Below, piece by piece: positions 32,631 to 40,857 of a stretch of DNA of 64,000 nt. Origin of the DNA: Nonomuraea ceibae (GTDB lineage Bacteria; Actinomycetota; Actinomycetes; Streptosporangiales; Streptosporangiaceae). Below the pieces are notes generated by a model. It saw only the letters and a program-made list of their open reading frames with translations, made no database searches and was not told the DNA's origin. The DNA lies in assembly GCF_019396325.1 (NCBI RefSeq), contig NZ_JAHKRO010000010.1, forward strand, positions 1 through 64,000. Reading direction: 5' to 3'. The position numbers and the translations under genes are program-made. Numbering within the stretch: position 1 is the first letter of the stretch; each line of letters opens with the position of its first letter.

Positions 32631-33248
32631 ATGCCGGAGCAGCACTCAACCCTGCGAGCACGACGACGGGCCCAGACGCGGCGCACGATCCAGGGGCACG
32701 CGATACGGCTGTTCAGCGAACGCGGCTACGACGCCACGACCATGAACGACGTCGCCGACGCGGCCGGAGTCTCGCCCATGACCGTCTACCGGCACTTCCC
32801 CACCAAGGAAGACCTCGTGCTCGTCGACGAGCACGGCAGGCTCATCGCCGAGCGGATCGCCGCGTCACCCGCCGGCCTGCCCCTGGCCCGCCGCATCGGC
32901 GGCGCGCTCGTCGACGCCGCCACGGCCCTGACCGGCGACGACATGGCAGCGGACCGGCAGTTCCTGCTCGCCCGCCTCCAGCTCATGATCTCCACGCCCG
33001 CCCTGCGGGCCAGGCACCTGGACAACCAGTACGCCCTCCAGCAGGCCATCATCGGCGCCCTGGCGAACGATCCCGCCGACCCCGACGCGGCGTTCCGGGC
33101 CCAGGCGGCGGCGAGCGCCTGCCTGGCCGCCCTCCACACGGCGATGGTGCGCTGGGCCGAGGACGACGGGCGGACCGATCTGCCCGCCCTGATCGGCAGG
33201 GCCCTCGCGGCCGTCTTCGGCGACGACGTCGTCAGCCCAGCACGATGA
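32631..33248 (+). CDS. TetR-family transcriptional regulator
   Basis: A 205-residue TetR protein with HTH at about 12-60: RRTIQGHAIRLFSERGYDATTMNDVADAAGVSPMTVYRHFPTKEDLV. The C-terminal domain (RRIGGALVDAATALTGDDMAADRQFLLARLQLMISTPALRARHLDNQ) matches TetR proteins of the acyl-TetR-like group. ATG 32631 is separated from the operator by 1-2 bp, so the transcript is probably leaderless or very short. It almost certainly represses itself and the divergent SDR gene. It converges on the HXXEE gene with a 6-bp gap. Confidence 0.92.
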   Translation: MPEQHSTLRARRRAQTRRTIQGHAIRLFSERGYDATTMNDVADAAGVSPMTVYRHFPTKEDLVLVDEHGRLIAERIAASPAGLPLARRIGGALVDAATALTGDDMAADRQFLLARLQLMISTPALRARHLDNQYALQQAIIGALANDPADPDAAFRAQAAASACLAALHTAMVRWAEDDGRTDLPALIGRALAAVFGDDVVSPAR

Positions 33249-33254
33249 CCGGCC

Positions 33255-33749
33255 TCACAGGAACAGGAAGCCGACCGCCGCGGCGGCGATGAGCGTCCCC
33301 AGCAGGAGGGCGAGGGCGATCTCCCGGGTGTCCGCCCGTCCTTCGCGCCTGATCCAGGCCAGATAGACGGCTGTCGCGGGGAGGGAGACCACACTGGCGG
33401 TGACGGCCCCCGGGGAGTATTCGCCGAGGGCGACCCAGGCGCCGAGGTGGAACAGGGCGTTCATGGCGAACTGCCATTGGAAGGCGGTCGCCAGCACCAC
33501 CCATACGCCGTGCCGGCCCTGGCGCACGGCCCGCCAGGAGGTCGCCAGGACCAGCAGGACGAGCGGGATGTGGTAGGCGGCGAACATGCCGGTGGTCTCC
33601 GGGCCGAAGTGCCGGGTGGCCCAGGCCGCGAAGCCGGGCAGTTCCTCCAGCGTGTGCAGGACGTAGACGCCGAACGGCAGCAGGAAGGGAAGGACGCCGC
33701 CGATCGGCGCGACCTCGCGCGAGCCTTCGTTCACAGCGGACATGGCCAC
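33255..33749 (-). CDS. HXXEE-domain membrane protein
   Basis: A 164-residue integral membrane protein with about five hydrophobic helices. The family-defining polar residues are present: VLHTLEELPGF (HTLEE, the HxxEE motif) and NALFHLGAWV (NxxFH). FAAYHIPLVLLVLATSW and the C-terminal ALALLLGTLIAAAAVGFLFL are membrane helices. The function of HXXEE proteins is unknown; the buried His/Glu pattern suggests metal binding or an intramembrane enzyme. GTG 33749 is chosen because aggagg lies 6 bp upstream; an ATG two codons later is possible. Confidence 0.85.
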   Translation of the reverse strand: MAMSAVNEGSREVAPIGGVLPFLLPFGVYVLHTLEELPGFAAWATRHFGPETTGMFAAYHIPLVLLVLATSWRAVRQGRHGVWVVLATAFQWQFAMNALFHLGAWVALGEYSPGAVTASVVSLPATAVYLAWIRREGRADTREIALALLLGTLIAAAAVGFLFL

Positions 33750-33873
33750 GGGATACCTCCTGGGGGTTTGCTGAGCTGGGCGGCCAGACTATGAGGAATC
33801 CCTCGCTTTTTGTACTCGCTTCTGGAGGCGTCCGACGCCCTCCGCCCGCTCGCCCCATCGCCCCAGGAAGACG

Positions 33874-34056
33874 CCGCGTCAGCAGCGCGCCCGGGAGACC
33901 CGCCGGCGCATCGAGGAGGCGGCGGCTCGCATTTTCGCCCGGCACGTCGGGCCGCATCGCCGAGGAGGCGGGCCTGTCCTGTTCGAGCAGGCCCCGAGGC
34001 CGCCGGAGATCATCGACCGCTTCCGCCAGGCCGAGGGCGCGGCCCGGCGTCCTTGA
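33874..34056 (+). pseudogene. Decayed TetR regulator N-terminus
   Basis: The plus strand reads PRQQRARETRRRIEEAAARI then FARHVG in one frame, GRIAEEAGLS in another, and LFEQAPRPPEIIDRF in a third. Together these are the start, the HTH helix and the post-HTH helix of a TetR regulator, with the turn and recognition helix deleted and the frame broken. The stop at 34056 ends the last piece. The surrounding 500-bp space (33750-34246) holds nothing else I can support. Confidence 0.6.
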
Positions 34057-34246
34057 GCGATCGGCACAGGATCCGCCCAGCGCGTCCGGCCGACAGGCAG
34101 CGCTACCGCCGGAGGTAGCGCAGGCGGTATGGATCTTGCTGCGCTCGCGCTGCCAAGCTCGACCCGGTGGGGCGGCCTGCTCAGGAAGAGCTCCGCGAGA
34201 CCCGTCTTGCGGGGGCCTGCCCCATCCCGAGTACGCAGGAGGAATC

Positions 34247-34480
34247 ATGCGCAAGCTGAAGATAATGATCACAGTGGCCGGCTTCGGTATCGCCGCCGTC
34301 GGCGGTGGAGTGCTGCTGACCGGGCCGGTCACGTACGACGGCGCCGCCGGCGAGCCGGGAGTGGCTGTGACGCGCACGGCGGAGACCGGGCTCCTGGCCG
34401 GCAGCGCTTCGAGCACCCCGGACATCATCGCGGGCAGGCATTCCAAGGCTGCCGGGGAAAGGGTGAAGAACTGGGTGTAG
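34247..34480 (+). CDS. Small membrane-anchored or exported protein, 77 residues
   Basis: A small ORF with an excellent ribosome site (aggaggaatc directly before ATG 34247). The N-terminus MRKLKIMITVAGFGIAAVGG is a basic-hydrophobic signal or membrane anchor, followed by a short polar part (YDGAAGEPGVAVTRTAETG) ending in a basic tail KAAGERVKNWV. No family recognised. Good translation signals and amphipathic layout support a real gene. Confidence 0.6.
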   Translation: MRKLKIMITVAGFGIAAVGGGVLLTGPVTYDGAAGEPGVAVTRTAETGLLAGSASSTPDIIAGRHSKAAGERVKNWV

Positions 34481-34639
34481 CCGGTTCCTGAGGCACGGTC
34501 TCGGCGCGGCGGCGCGCCGAGGCCGCGTCACCCGCGTGTCGTAATTGACACCATTTGCCCCCACTTGGGGTTATTGGCCTCTCCAGCGCGGGCAGGGCTT
34601 CAGAAGCAGTAGCGAGCGGACAACCCGGGAGGAGTGGCC

Positions 34640-34927
34640 GTGCTCACGCTGACCACCGACGCGGTCGCGGCGATCCGCGATCTGACCACACAACCCGAAA
34701 CTCCGCCGGACACCGGGCTGCGCATCGCGGCCTCCTCCACCAACGGCTCCGACAGATCTCTGGAGCTGTCGGTCTCGGGCGGCCCGCACCCGGAGGATCA
34801 GATCCTCGAGGCGGAGGGCGTACGGGTGTACCTCGAACCGAGCGCCGCCTCGTTCCTGGACGACAAGACCCTCGACGCGGAGATGGAGGACGACCGGCCG
34901 TCCTTCCGGATCATCCCCCGGACCTAA
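34640..34927 (+). CDS. HesB/IscA-like Fe-S biogenesis-fold protein
   Basis: A 95-residue protein (MLTLTTDAVAAIRDLTTQ ... GVRVYLEPSAASFLDDKTLDAEMEDDRPSFRI) with the HesB/IscA-like fold, usually annotated as a HesB-type iron-sulphur protein. The cysteines that bind clusters in true IscA (Cys-x-Gly-x-Cys) are absent, so cluster transfer is doubtful. GTG 34640 is preferred over GTG 34634 because ggagg is 7 bp upstream and family members begin MLTLT. A TTGACA element at 34545-34550 may be the -35 box. Its end overlaps the convergent nucleotidyltransferase-like gene by 4 bp. Confidence 0.8.
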   Translation: MLTLTTDAVAAIRDLTTQPETPPDTGLRIAASSTNGSDRSLELSVSGGPHPEDQILEAEGVRVYLEPSAASFLDDKTLDAEMEDDRPSFRIIPRT

Positions 34928-35520
34928 GAGCGCGGCCCAGGCGAGCCCGTCCCGCGCCTGTCGAACTCGTCGGGCGTGCGGACGCCGTCGTCCAGGACCG
35001 CCGTGTAGATGTCGTAGCTGCTGACACGCGGCCCGCCCCGAGCCGCCAGGGCACGTTTGATCAGCAGGATCGCGGCCCTGCTCTCGTCGGTGAGGCGGGG
35101 TCGCAGCGTGCGCAGGTGGACGGTGCTGGGCTGGCGGTCGGGCTGGTCGATGAACCACACGTCCAGGTTCCAGTCGTTGCCGTCCGGGGCCCGGTAGTGC
35201 ACGCCGAGATAGACCCCGTCGGGATAGAGCGGATCGACGTTCCACGCGCCCGTGTCGTCGCGGATCTGCACCTGGCGTACCCGGGGGTGCAGGACGAGGC
35301 CTGCGCCGAGGCGTGAGATGTCCGCGATGGTGTGCTCGTCGAGTGCCGCGCAGGTCACGTCGATGTCGAGGTCGCGGGTGACCATCAGGCCCAGCGCCGC
35401 GCTGCCCACCCGCGCCGGCGCGCCGATCTTCCCGAGGGCCGCGGCCAGGCCCAGATCGTCATAGGCGGCGTCCGCCGCGGCCTGCAGCTCCCTCTGTTCG
35501 CGCAACAGTTCGCCGGTCAC
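34924..35520 (-). CDS. Nucleotidyltransferase-fold hypothetical protein
   Basis: A 198-residue soluble protein. The segment ARVGSAALGLMVTRDLDIDVTC has the G-S ... DxD pattern of minimal nucleotidyltransferases, followed by beta strands (VRQVQIRDDTGAW, YLGVHYRAPDGNDWNLDVWFI) and a helical C-terminus (LTDESRAAILLIKRALAA, SSYDIYTAVLDDGVRTPDEF). It resembles uncharacterised actinomycete proteins of this fold, such as aminoglycoside-adenylyltransferase- or GrpB-like proteins. Activity and substrate are unknown. ATG at 35520; the 3' end overlaps the HesB-like gene by 4 bp. Confidence 0.72.
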   Translation of the reverse strand: MTGELLREQRELQAAADAAYDDLGLAAALGKIGAPARVGSAALGLMVTRDLDIDVTCAALDEHTIADISRLGAGLVLHPRVRQVQIRDDTGAWNVDPLYPDGVYLGVHYRAPDGNDWNLDVWFIDQPDRQPSTVHLRTLRPRLTDESRAAILLIKRALAARGGPRVSSYDIYTAVLDDGVRTPDEFDRRGTGSPGPRS

Positions 35521-35642
35521 GACGCAAGGCTACAAGCGGTGCGGCTGCGCGTGCGCCGTGACATGACGATGACACGGCGCTGACCCGGCGCGCACAAGGC
35601 CGGTCGATAGTGAAGGGGCCTGAATCGAAAAAGGAGAATGCC

Positions 35643-36941
35643 TTGCGCAATGGCCGAGAATGGGACCGGCGTTCGCTGCTGCGGGGCGCCGCCGTACTGG
35701 CCGGTGCTGCGGCGACCGCGCCACTGGCGGGCGGCGCGGCGCCGGCGCTGGCCGACGGCGGTGACGCGGACGCGCTGTTCCGGGCCGGGGAGTTCGAAAG
35801 GGCCGGCCGCGCGTACGAGGAAATGCTGAAGAAAGACCCGGAGAATGTGCACGCGGCCCGCCGGCGCGGTTATGTCGCGCTGCTGTCCAACCAGTTCCAA
35901 GACGCGGAGAAATATCTCAGGAGAGCCGTCGAGCTGGCGCCTGACGACAAGGAGGCCAACCATTTCCTGGCCGACTGTTACACCCGGCAGGACAAGTTCT
36001 CTCTCGCCGTGCCGCGATGGCGGGCCGCCGGTGAGGAAGGCTACGCCACGTTGTTCGCGGCGTTCCGCGGCGAGCCGTACCAGATCCACGGCGACGTCGG
36101 CCGGGTGCCGTGGCGGCAGCTCGACCCGGCGCCGATGCTGCAGGCGTCGCTCAACGGCGGACCGCCGATCAACCTGTCGTTCTACACGCGCGTCGCGCAA
36201 CTGGGCGTGTCGCAGAAGGCGGCGGAGGACGCCGGGATCCGCGCCGTGACCGAGGACAAGCTGGAGTACGAGGGCAGGACCATGACGATCTGGTCCGGGA
36301 TCCTGGACTCCTTCCGGCTGGGCGGCATCGAGCTGCGCAACATCCCCGTGGGCTGGTCGGACGACGACGGCCCGGGCATCGGCGACGGACTGATCGGCAC
36401 GTGGATCCTGTACCACTTCCTGACCACCGTCGACTACGCCGGCCGGTCGCTGATCCTGCGCCGCAGGACCCCCGAAACGGCCAGGGCGGCCCGCGCCGCC
36501 GCCGCACGGTCCGGCGCCGAGCCGCTGCCGCTGTGGCTGGCCCCCGAGCACCTGCTGTTCACCCGGGGCAGCATCACCGGCGCCATCGGCTCCGGCCCGC
36601 GCGTGGTGGCCCTGAACCTCGGCGGGACCGGCGAGATGGCCGTGAGCATGCCCGCGGACACGGTCGAACGGTTGCGGATCCGTACCGACCACGACCGCCC
36701 GGTGGAGGCTTTCGCCGGCGGGCAGCCGGTTGTCAGCCATCCCTGCTACCCGGAGGAGGTCCGCCTCGGCAGCGCCGCCGCCCACGACGTCTACTGCTAC
36801 GCCGACGACCGGCCTGCGCTCGGCCGAGAGGGCTTCGACGTGCACGCAAGCTTCTCGCACAGCTTCTTCAAGCCCTACCACGTCACCCTCGACTTCACCG
36901 GCATGACCGCCTACGTCGCCCGGGGCCGCGCCACACCGTGA
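35643..36941 (+). CDS. Tat-exported TPR protein with retropepsin-like aspartic protease fold
   Basis: A protein of about 432 residues. The start NGREWDRRSLLRGAAVLAG is a twin-arginine signal, then ADG cleavage region. TPR helices follow (ADALFRAGEFERAGRAYEEMLKKDPENVHAARRRGYVALLSNQFQDAEKYLRRAVELAPDDKEANHFLADCY). The C-terminal half looks like a tandem retropepsin fold (PINLSFYTRVAQLGVS, DSFRLGGIELRNIPVG, GLIGTWILYHFLTTVDYAGRSLIL). The usual catalytic DTG is not apparent in the first lobe, so activity is uncertain. The TTG start at 35643 has aaggag 6 bp upstream. A 28-bp palindrome follows the stop, before the ABC exporter genes. Confidence 0.7.
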   Translation: MRNGREWDRRSLLRGAAVLAGAAATAPLAGGAAPALADGGDADALFRAGEFERAGRAYEEMLKKDPENVHAARRRGYVALLSNQFQDAEKYLRRAVELAPDDKEANHFLADCYTRQDKFSLAVPRWRAAGEEGYATLFAAFRGEPYQIHGDVGRVPWRQLDPAPMLQASLNGGPPINLSFYTRVAQLGVSQKAAEDAGIRAVTEDKLEYEGRTMTIWSGILDSFRLGGIELRNIPVGWSDDDGPGIGDGLIGTWILYHFLTTVDYAGRSLILRRRTPETARAARAAAARSGAEPLPLWLAPEHLLFTRGSITGAIGSGPRVVALNLGGTGEMAVSMPADTVERLRIRTDHDRPVEAFAGGQPVVSHPCYPEEVRLGSAAAHDVYCYADDRPALGREGFDVHASFSHSFFKPYHVTLDFTGMTAYVARGRATP

Positions 36942-36947
36942 ACGGGC

Positions 36948-36975
36948 CCGGCATCAACCGATCGGTTGATGCCGG
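36948..36975. promoter_or_regulatory. Perfect 28-bp palindrome before ABC exporter operon
   Basis: A perfect 28-bp palindrome with half-site ccggcatcaaccga lies 6 bp after the retropepsin-like gene and 64 bp before the ABC ATPase ATG. The core aaccgatcggtt is typical of TetR-class operators. It may repress the ABC-kinase operon, or it may terminate the upstream transcript. A zero-length loop argues for a DNA-binding site over an RNA hairpin. Confidence 0.65.
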
Positions 36976-37039
36976 AATCCACCACCCCGCTCTCCGCCCG
37001 GACGATCCGCCGCCCCGGCATCCGGGCGAAGCTCAAGTC

Positions 37040-37807
37040 ATGCCAACCACCCGGGAGCCCGCTCTCCGCACCACCGGACTCCGCAAGGTCTTCGGCGACC
37101 ACGTGGCCGTCGACGACGTCGACCTCACCGTGCCCGCCGGATCGTTCTACGGTCTGGTCGGGCCCAACGGCTCCGGCAAGACCACCACCCTGGCCATGTC
37201 CGTCGGCCTGCTGCGCCCCGACGCCGGCAGCGCCGAGATCTTCGGCGTCGACGTCTGGCGTGACACCGTGCGCGCCAAGGAGCTGATCGGCGTGCTGCCC
37301 GACGGCAACGCCATGCCGGAACGGCTCACCGGCCGTGAGGTCCTCACCTACCTCGGGCTGCTGCGGGGCATGGAGCCGGCCGTCGTCGCCGAGCGCGCCG
37401 ACGAGCTGCTCCGGGTCCTGGAGCTGGACTCCGCGGAGCGGACGCTGGTCATCGAGTACTCCACCGGCATGCGCAAGAAGATCGGCCTGGCCATCGCCCT
37501 CCTGCACGCGCCCCGCCTGCTCGTCCTGGACGAGCCCTTCGAGGCCGTCGACCCCGTCTCCGCGGCCACGATCAGGACCATTCTGCGCAGGTTCGCGGGC
37601 AACGGCGGCTCGGTGATCATCTCCAGCCACGTCATGGCCCTCGTCGAACAGCTCTGCGACCACGTGGGCGTCATCTCCGACGGCCGCGTCGTGGCCGCCG
37701 GGCCGCTGGCCGACGTACGCGGCGGCGGGAGCCTGGACGACGCCTTCGTCGATCTCGTCGGCGCCCGCACCGGAGGAGCGGAGGGGCTGGCATGGCTCAC
37801 CTCCTGA
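37040..37807 (+). CDS. ABC transporter ATP-binding protein
   Basis: A 255-residue ABC ATPase. Walker A GLVGPNGSGKTTTL, Q-loop region IGVLPDGNAMPERLTG, ABC signature EYSTGMRKKIGLA (the variant of drug/antibiotic-type exporters), Walker B LLVLDEPFEAVDP, and the H-loop IISSHVM. It probably energises the permease encoded next, with which it overlaps by 16 bp. Substrate unknown; homologues export peptides, lantibiotics or drugs. ATG at 37040; a weak ribosome site (gaag) and the 28-bp palindrome lie upstream. A histidine kinase and response regulator follow, suggesting a sensing-and-export unit. Confidence 0.93.
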   Translation: MPTTREPALRTTGLRKVFGDHVAVDDVDLTVPAGSFYGLVGPNGSGKTTTLAMSVGLLRPDAGSAEIFGVDVWRDTVRAKELIGVLPDGNAMPERLTGREVLTYLGLLRGMEPAVVAERADELLRVLELDSAERTLVIEYSTGMRKKIGLAIALLHAPRLLVLDEPFEAVDPVSAATIRTILRRFAGNGGSVIISSHVMALVEQLCDHVGVISDGRVVAAGPLADVRGGGSLDDAFVDLVGARTGGAEGLAWLTS

Positions 37808-39612
37808 CCCCGGCCCCGGTGGCCGCCCAGCACATGGTCCGCATGCGGCTGGCAATCATGCGCAACTCCCTGCGCGGCGACGACGCCTCCAACCTCACCG
37901 CCGGCGTCTCGCTCGGGGTGCTCCTGGCCATCGGAACGATCGCCGTCGCCGTCCTGTGGCCCGCCTACCTGCCTCTCACGCTGGCCGGCTGGCTCTCCGG
38001 CTGGATCTTCGGTCCCCTCCTCTTCGGGGGCGGCAGCGAGGCTCTCCGCCCCGAGTACTTCTCCATGCTCCCGGCCACGCCGCGCCAGGTCGCGGTGGCG
38101 CTGCTCGCCGGGGCGTTCGCCGGCCCCGCGCCCGCCGTCAACCTCCTCGCCCTGATGTCCCTGCCCGTGTACGGGTGGCGCTTCGGCCCGGTCGGAGTGC
38201 TCGTCGGCCTGGTGGCCGCGGTCAGCACGCTGATCATCATGGTGATGATCTCCCGCGTCTTCGTGGCGCTCATCGGGCTGTTCGTCAGGTCCCGGCTCAC
38301 GGCGACCACCGTCGGCGTGCTGATCGGCACCGCCATCGCCCTGTGCAGCAACGGCTGGGCGCTCGCGGCGGCGCTGGGCGGCACCGACACCGCCGCGTGG
38401 TTCGAGACCGTCTTCCGCGTCCTGCCGTCCGGATGGGGCGTGGCCGCCGTCGAAGCCTCGTGGCCCCTCGCCCTCGCCATCCTCGTCGCGGGCGCCGGCG
38501 TGATCGGCCTCCTCCTGGCCGTCTGGGCCCGGCTGCTGTCGCGGCGTGTCGTCTCAGCCGTGCGCGGCGGTGTGCCGTCCCGCCGCGGCACGCCCCGGCC
38601 CCTCCCCGCCACCACCAGCGGCGCCCGGATCACCGCCGCCAAGGAACTGCGCGCCTGGTGGCGCGACCTCGTCCGCATCCAGCTCCTCGCCACCGCCTTC
38701 TCCTACGCGATCGTCACGCCTCTCCTGCTTCTCGCCATCGACGCGTGGATCATGGTCCCGTTCACCGGGCTCATCGCGATCGTGATGGCCGCCTCGTCCT
38801 CGGCCAACCTCTACGGCGCCGACGGGACCGCCCTCTGGCTCACCCTCATGACCCCGGGCGCGGAGCGCTCCGACGTCCGCGGACGCCAGCTCGCCTGGCT
38901 CCTCGCCGTCGGGCCGCCCGCGGTGCTCCTCTCCCTGGCCGGCACGCTCGTCAGCGGCGAGAGCTGGGCCTGGCCGTGGGTGCTCGGCCTGCTCCCCGCC
39001 CTCCTCGGCGGCGGGGCCGGGCTCATCGTCCTGCTCGGCGTCACCTCGCTGGTCCCCGGCACCGACCCGCACAAGCGCGGCGGCAACCCGCTCAGCACCG
39101 GCGCCGACGAATCCGCCGAGACCGGCATCGCCTGGCTCGTGCTCATCGCGGTCCCCACCACCGCCCTGCCCGCGGCCGGGGCCATCCTGTATCACCCGCT
39201 GGCCGGCATCGCCGCCGGTCTGCTGACCGGCGCCCTCAGCATGTGGGGATTCGGCAGGATCGCCTACCGCAGGCTCGAGTCCCGCGGGATCGAGTTGCTC
39301 AACCTCATGAAGCACGGCCCGGCGCCCACGCCCGACAAGCCCACCACCGCGGACCTCCCCGTCCAGCACCGCATCGGCGTCATGATCTGCCACCTCATCG
39401 CCTGGCTTCCCCTGTTCCCCCAGGGGGTCGCGCCCCTGTTCATGAAGATCTTCGGCGTCGAGGGCCCCTCATGGTTCCTCGCCCTTCATCTCCCGTCGAT
39501 GTGGCAGTGGCCCACGATCATCGCCATGATCGCCACCGGGTTGCTCATGTACGGCTACGCCTTCCTGATCCCCATGCGCCTAAGCTCTTCCTCAACGGCC
39601 CCTACCAGCTGA
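37792..39612 (+). CDS. ABC transporter permease
   Basis: A 606-residue membrane protein with about 12 hydrophobic helices (GVLLAIGTIAVAVLW, LAGWLSGWIFGPLLFG, LLALMSLPVYGWRF, VGVLVGLVAAVSTLIIMVMI, ALAILVAGAGVIGLLLAVW and others). It is a single large ABC-2-type permease that would work as a dimer with the ATPase upstream. A long cytoplasmic loop (SRRVVSAVRGGVPSRRGTPRP) lies mid-protein. ATG 37792 overlaps the ATPase by 16 bp. Drug or peptide export under control of the downstream two-component system is likely. Confidence 0.9.
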   Translation: MAHLLTPAPVAAQHMVRMRLAIMRNSLRGDDASNLTAGVSLGVLLAIGTIAVAVLWPAYLPLTLAGWLSGWIFGPLLFGGGSEALRPEYFSMLPATPRQVAVALLAGAFAGPAPAVNLLALMSLPVYGWRFGPVGVLVGLVAAVSTLIIMVMISRVFVALIGLFVRSRLTATTVGVLIGTAIALCSNGWALAAALGGTDTAAWFETVFRVLPSGWGVAAVEASWPLALAILVAGAGVIGLLLAVWARLLSRRVVSAVRGGVPSRRGTPRPLPATTSGARITAAKELRAWWRDLVRIQLLATAFSYAIVTPLLLLAIDAWIMVPFTGLIAIVMAASSSANLYGADGTALWLTLMTPGAERSDVRGRQLAWLLAVGPPAVLLSLAGTLVSGESWAWPWVLGLLPALLGGGAGLIVLLGVTSLVPGTDPHKRGGNPLSTGADESAETGIAWLVLIAVPTTALPAAGAILYHPLAGIAAGLLTGALSMWGFGRIAYRRLESRGIELLNLMKHGPAPTPDKPTTADLPVQHRIGVMICHLIAWLPLFPQGVAPLFMKIFGVEGPSWFLALHLPSMWQWPTIIAMIATGLLMYGYAFLIPMRLSSSSTAPTS

Positions 39613-39639
39613 AATCCGTACGTTTCCCGAGAGGAGGGC

Positions 39640-40857
39640 ATGCTCCGGATGAACGACCCCTTCCCGCTCTCCCCTTGGGAACGACGCTTCGAGAACGCCG
39701 TCGAGATCGTCCCCTACGTCACCCTCGCCGTCTCCCTCGTCATCAGCCTGGCCTCCCCCGACCAGCCTCCAGGCGGGATCGCCCGCACCCTCGGGCTCGC
39801 CGCCCTGGCCCTCGCCTGGATCGTCGGGACCCGCGCCCTTCTCCCCGCCGCCGTGCGCCGGCGCCGGATTCACGTCACCGTTCACTTCCTCGGCGTCCTG
39901 GCCACCGCCGCGCTGCTGACCTTCCACGACCCCATCTTCGTCATCTACTGCATCTCCGGCTTCTTCCTCGCCGCCCACTTCGCGCCCTCCAGGTGGACCT
40001 TCGCCGCCGTCGCCACCACCTCCTGCATCCTGTACGGGTCGACGCTCGACTGGAGCCAGGCCACCCTCCAGCTCATCGCCTTCTACCTGGTGATCATCGC
40101 CGTGCAGACCATCGCCATCGGCGGCGGCTCCATCGCCGGCCTCAAGATCGAGGAGCGGCAGCGCAAGTACCGGAAGGCCGCCAGCGACCTGCAGACCGCC
40201 ATGGCGGAGAACGCCGACCTCCACGCCCAGCTCCTGGCCCAGGCCCACCAGGCCGGGATACTCGACGAGCGCCAGCGCATGGCGCGCGAGATCCACGACA
40301 CCCTCGCGCAGGGCCTCACCGGCATCATCACCCAGCTCCGCGCCGCCCAGCGCGTCGAGGATTCCGACGCCCACATCGCCCGTGCGCTCACCCTCGCCCA
40401 GGACAGCCTCACCGAAGCGCGCCGCTCCGTCTCCGCCCTCCAGCCCCACCAGCTAGAGGACGCCCACCTGCCCGAGGCCATGACCACCCTGGCCCGCGGC
40501 TGGTCCGAGAGCACCGGCGTCGACCTCCACGTCGAGGTCACCGGCGACCGCGTCCCCCTCAGCCCCGCCATCGAGGTGACCCTGTTCCGCGTCGCGCAGG
40601 AAGCCCTCACCAACGTCGCCAAGCACTCGGGCGCCACCCGCGCCGGCCTCACCCTCTCCTACACCGGACCGGTCGTGCTCCTCGACATCCGCGACAACGG
40701 CACCGGCATCCACCACCCCAACAGCGAAGGATTCGGACTCAGCAGCATGAGACAACGCGTACGCGGCGTCGGCGGCTCCCTCGAATTCGAGACCACGCCC
40801 GGCGAGGGCACCGCCGTCAGCGCCACCGTCCCCGCCATCCAGGGGGACCGGCGATGA
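39640..40857 (+). CDS. Sensor histidine kinase (NarL type)
   Basis: A 405-residue kinase with four or five N-terminal TM helices (about 22-140), a coiled-coil linker (LQTAMAENADLHAQLLAQ) and a HisKA_3-HATPase core. H-box ARQ-like REIHDTLAQGLTGIITQL with the phospho-acceptor His, N-box QEALTNVAKHSGA, G-box DIRDNGTGIHHPNSEGFGL. It probably phosphorylates the response regulator whose ATG overlaps its stop (ATGA). ATG 39640 sits close to gaggaggg; ATG 39649 is a possible alternative. Together with the ABC genes this looks like a transport-linked sensor. Confidence 0.92.
   Translation: MLRMNDPFPLSPWERRFENAVEIVPYVTLAVSLVISLASPDQPPGGIARTLGLAALALAWIVGTRALLPAAVRRRRIHVTVHFLGVLATAALLTFHDPIFVIYCISGFFLAAHFAPSRWTFAAVATTSCILYGSTLDWSQATLQLIAFYLVIIAVQTIAIGGGSIAGLKIEERQRKYRKAASDLQTAMAENADLHAQLLAQAHQAGILDERQRMAREIHDTLAQGLTGIITQLRAAQRVEDSDAHIARALTLAQDSLTEARRSVSALQPHQLEDAHLPEAMTTLARGWSESTGVDLHVEVTGDRVPLSPAIEVTLFRVAQEALTNVAKHSGATRAGLTLSYTGPVVLLDIRDNGTGIHHPNSEGFGLSSMRQRVRGVGGSLEFETTPGEGTAVSATVPAIQGDRR

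Noticed and set aside
34545..34574. Sigma-70 promoter (TTGACA) before the HesB-like gene
   Set aside because: The -35 box is good but no convincing -10 box lies 16-18 bp downstream.
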